A stretch of 64,000 nt of DNA, from the NCBI GenBank assembly GCA_944548615.1, contig OX155973.1, positions 1,596,561 through 1,660,560 on the forward strand, written 5' to 3'. Shown here piece after piece: positions 63,522 through 64,000 of this stretch. The translations under genes and the position numbers were made by a program. The notes below the pieces were generated by a model. It ran no database searches and was not told the DNA's origin. It was given only the letters and a program-made list of their open reading frames with translations. Source of the stretch: Micropterix aruncella. Taxonomy: Eukaryota > Arthropoda > Insecta > Lepidoptera > Micropterigidae. The first letter of the stretch is position 1; each line of letters starts with the position of its first letter.

Positions 63522-64000
63522 TAGATGTGGCGCCCCGGGCGCTGCTGTCTGCCACTGGGATCATAGACAGCTGCGCGCCTCCAGGCCCGCAAAGACGGTG
63601 CGGTTCTCCTGAGCCGCACTTGTCACGAGATGTTTTACCACAGCTGCACACTTGAGTTTCAGTAAGGACATCCTGACACTGAATTTACTGGCATTACTTG
63701 AAACTAACTAATGTTCAAATTTCAAATAGAAAAAGCTACTATTTTAGTTGATTTATCGATAACCTTCAGAATAAAAAATATGGTATTATTCTAGTATTGG
63801 TATCTTTTCTACATGATTGATGTTATAACATCACCCAACTACTAGGTGTACAAATATGAAACCGGTAACGACATCTAGTGGTCGATAGCTGAATATGTAT
63901 GAGCTTCTGAACCGTACCAACTGTCTCAATTGTTCATTCTGTCATCTGTCAACAATATTCATTTCACAATTTGTCAATTATATTTGAGCCTTGGCCAACG
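63522..64000. other. No recognised gene at the window end
   Basis: A string near 63845 (ggtgtacaaatatgaaaccgg) resembles a mariner-type terminus, but the element would extend beyond the window and was not called. Confidence 0.35.

Noticed and set aside
63840..63870. String resembling a mariner terminus
   Set aside because: Element would extend past the window and no coding match is visible.

Overview
The window is animal nuclear DNA, almost certainly an insect and most likely a lepidopteran with a large, repeat-rich genome. The evidence is AT-rich introns with GT/AG splice sites, an insect-type Brahma (brm) C-terminus, many TTAA-targeted elements, a Gypsy retrotransposon, Jockey/CR1-like, RTE-like, RNase H-bearing and RLE-bearing LINEs, a Penelope element, mariner, pogo/Tigger, hAT and PIF/Harbinger elements. 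No prokaryotic genes, CRISPR arrays or tRNAs were seen.

Two cellular genes are present, both as 3' portions and convergent. On the + strand, seven exons (2121-30750) encode the last ~385 residues of brm, the SWI/SNF ATPase: the SnAC region, an acidic/basic linker, the bromodomain and a basic-acidic tail ending at a TGA. All six splice joins are in frame; only ~1.16 kb of the ~28.6 kb is coding. On the - strand, four exons (49896 down to 43543) encode the C-terminus of a C2H2 zinc-finger protein with eight fingers, three of them split by introns.

Everything else is mobile DNA, often nested. The most interesting piece is an ~8.2 kb element at 6041-14219 in a brm intron. It has 33-bp terminal inverted repeats (29/33 identical) and ATAT at both outer edges. 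On its - strand it carries a decayed multi-exon gene whose large last exon belongs to an insect multicopy family with a YSDTCGGQNKN motif (DUF7869-type, as I recall). The N-terminal part is a chain of short homologous exons (12276-12958) with identical phase. I see no known transposase in it other than later insertions, so this may be a little-described DNA transposon family. It was later hit by a Harbinger element (which contains a TTAA element), a LINE (which contains a TTAA MITE), and a TTAA MITE (which contains a second TTAA MITE). Removing these insertions on paper restores reading frames at several junctions.

Region by region: 1-6040, brm exons 1-2 of the window plus MITEs and a LINE tail; 6041-14219, the TIR element; 14443-30750, brm exons 3-7 with LINE, mariner, TTAA-element and Penelope insertions; 30751-34260, brm 3' flank, Penelope and mariner-like remnants and a partly duplicated MITE; 34268-39965, a hAT remnant hit by a 5 kb pogo-like element that was itself hit by a small hAT element; 40236-42975, MITEs, an RNase H LINE and a Tigger-like remnant; 43543-49896, zinc-finger exons among LINEs; 50562-59760, a LINE split by a young 8.18 kb Gypsy element; 59840-64000, LINE and mariner remnants and a GC-rich block starting with a canonical TATA-Inr-DPE core promoter but no convincing protein gene.
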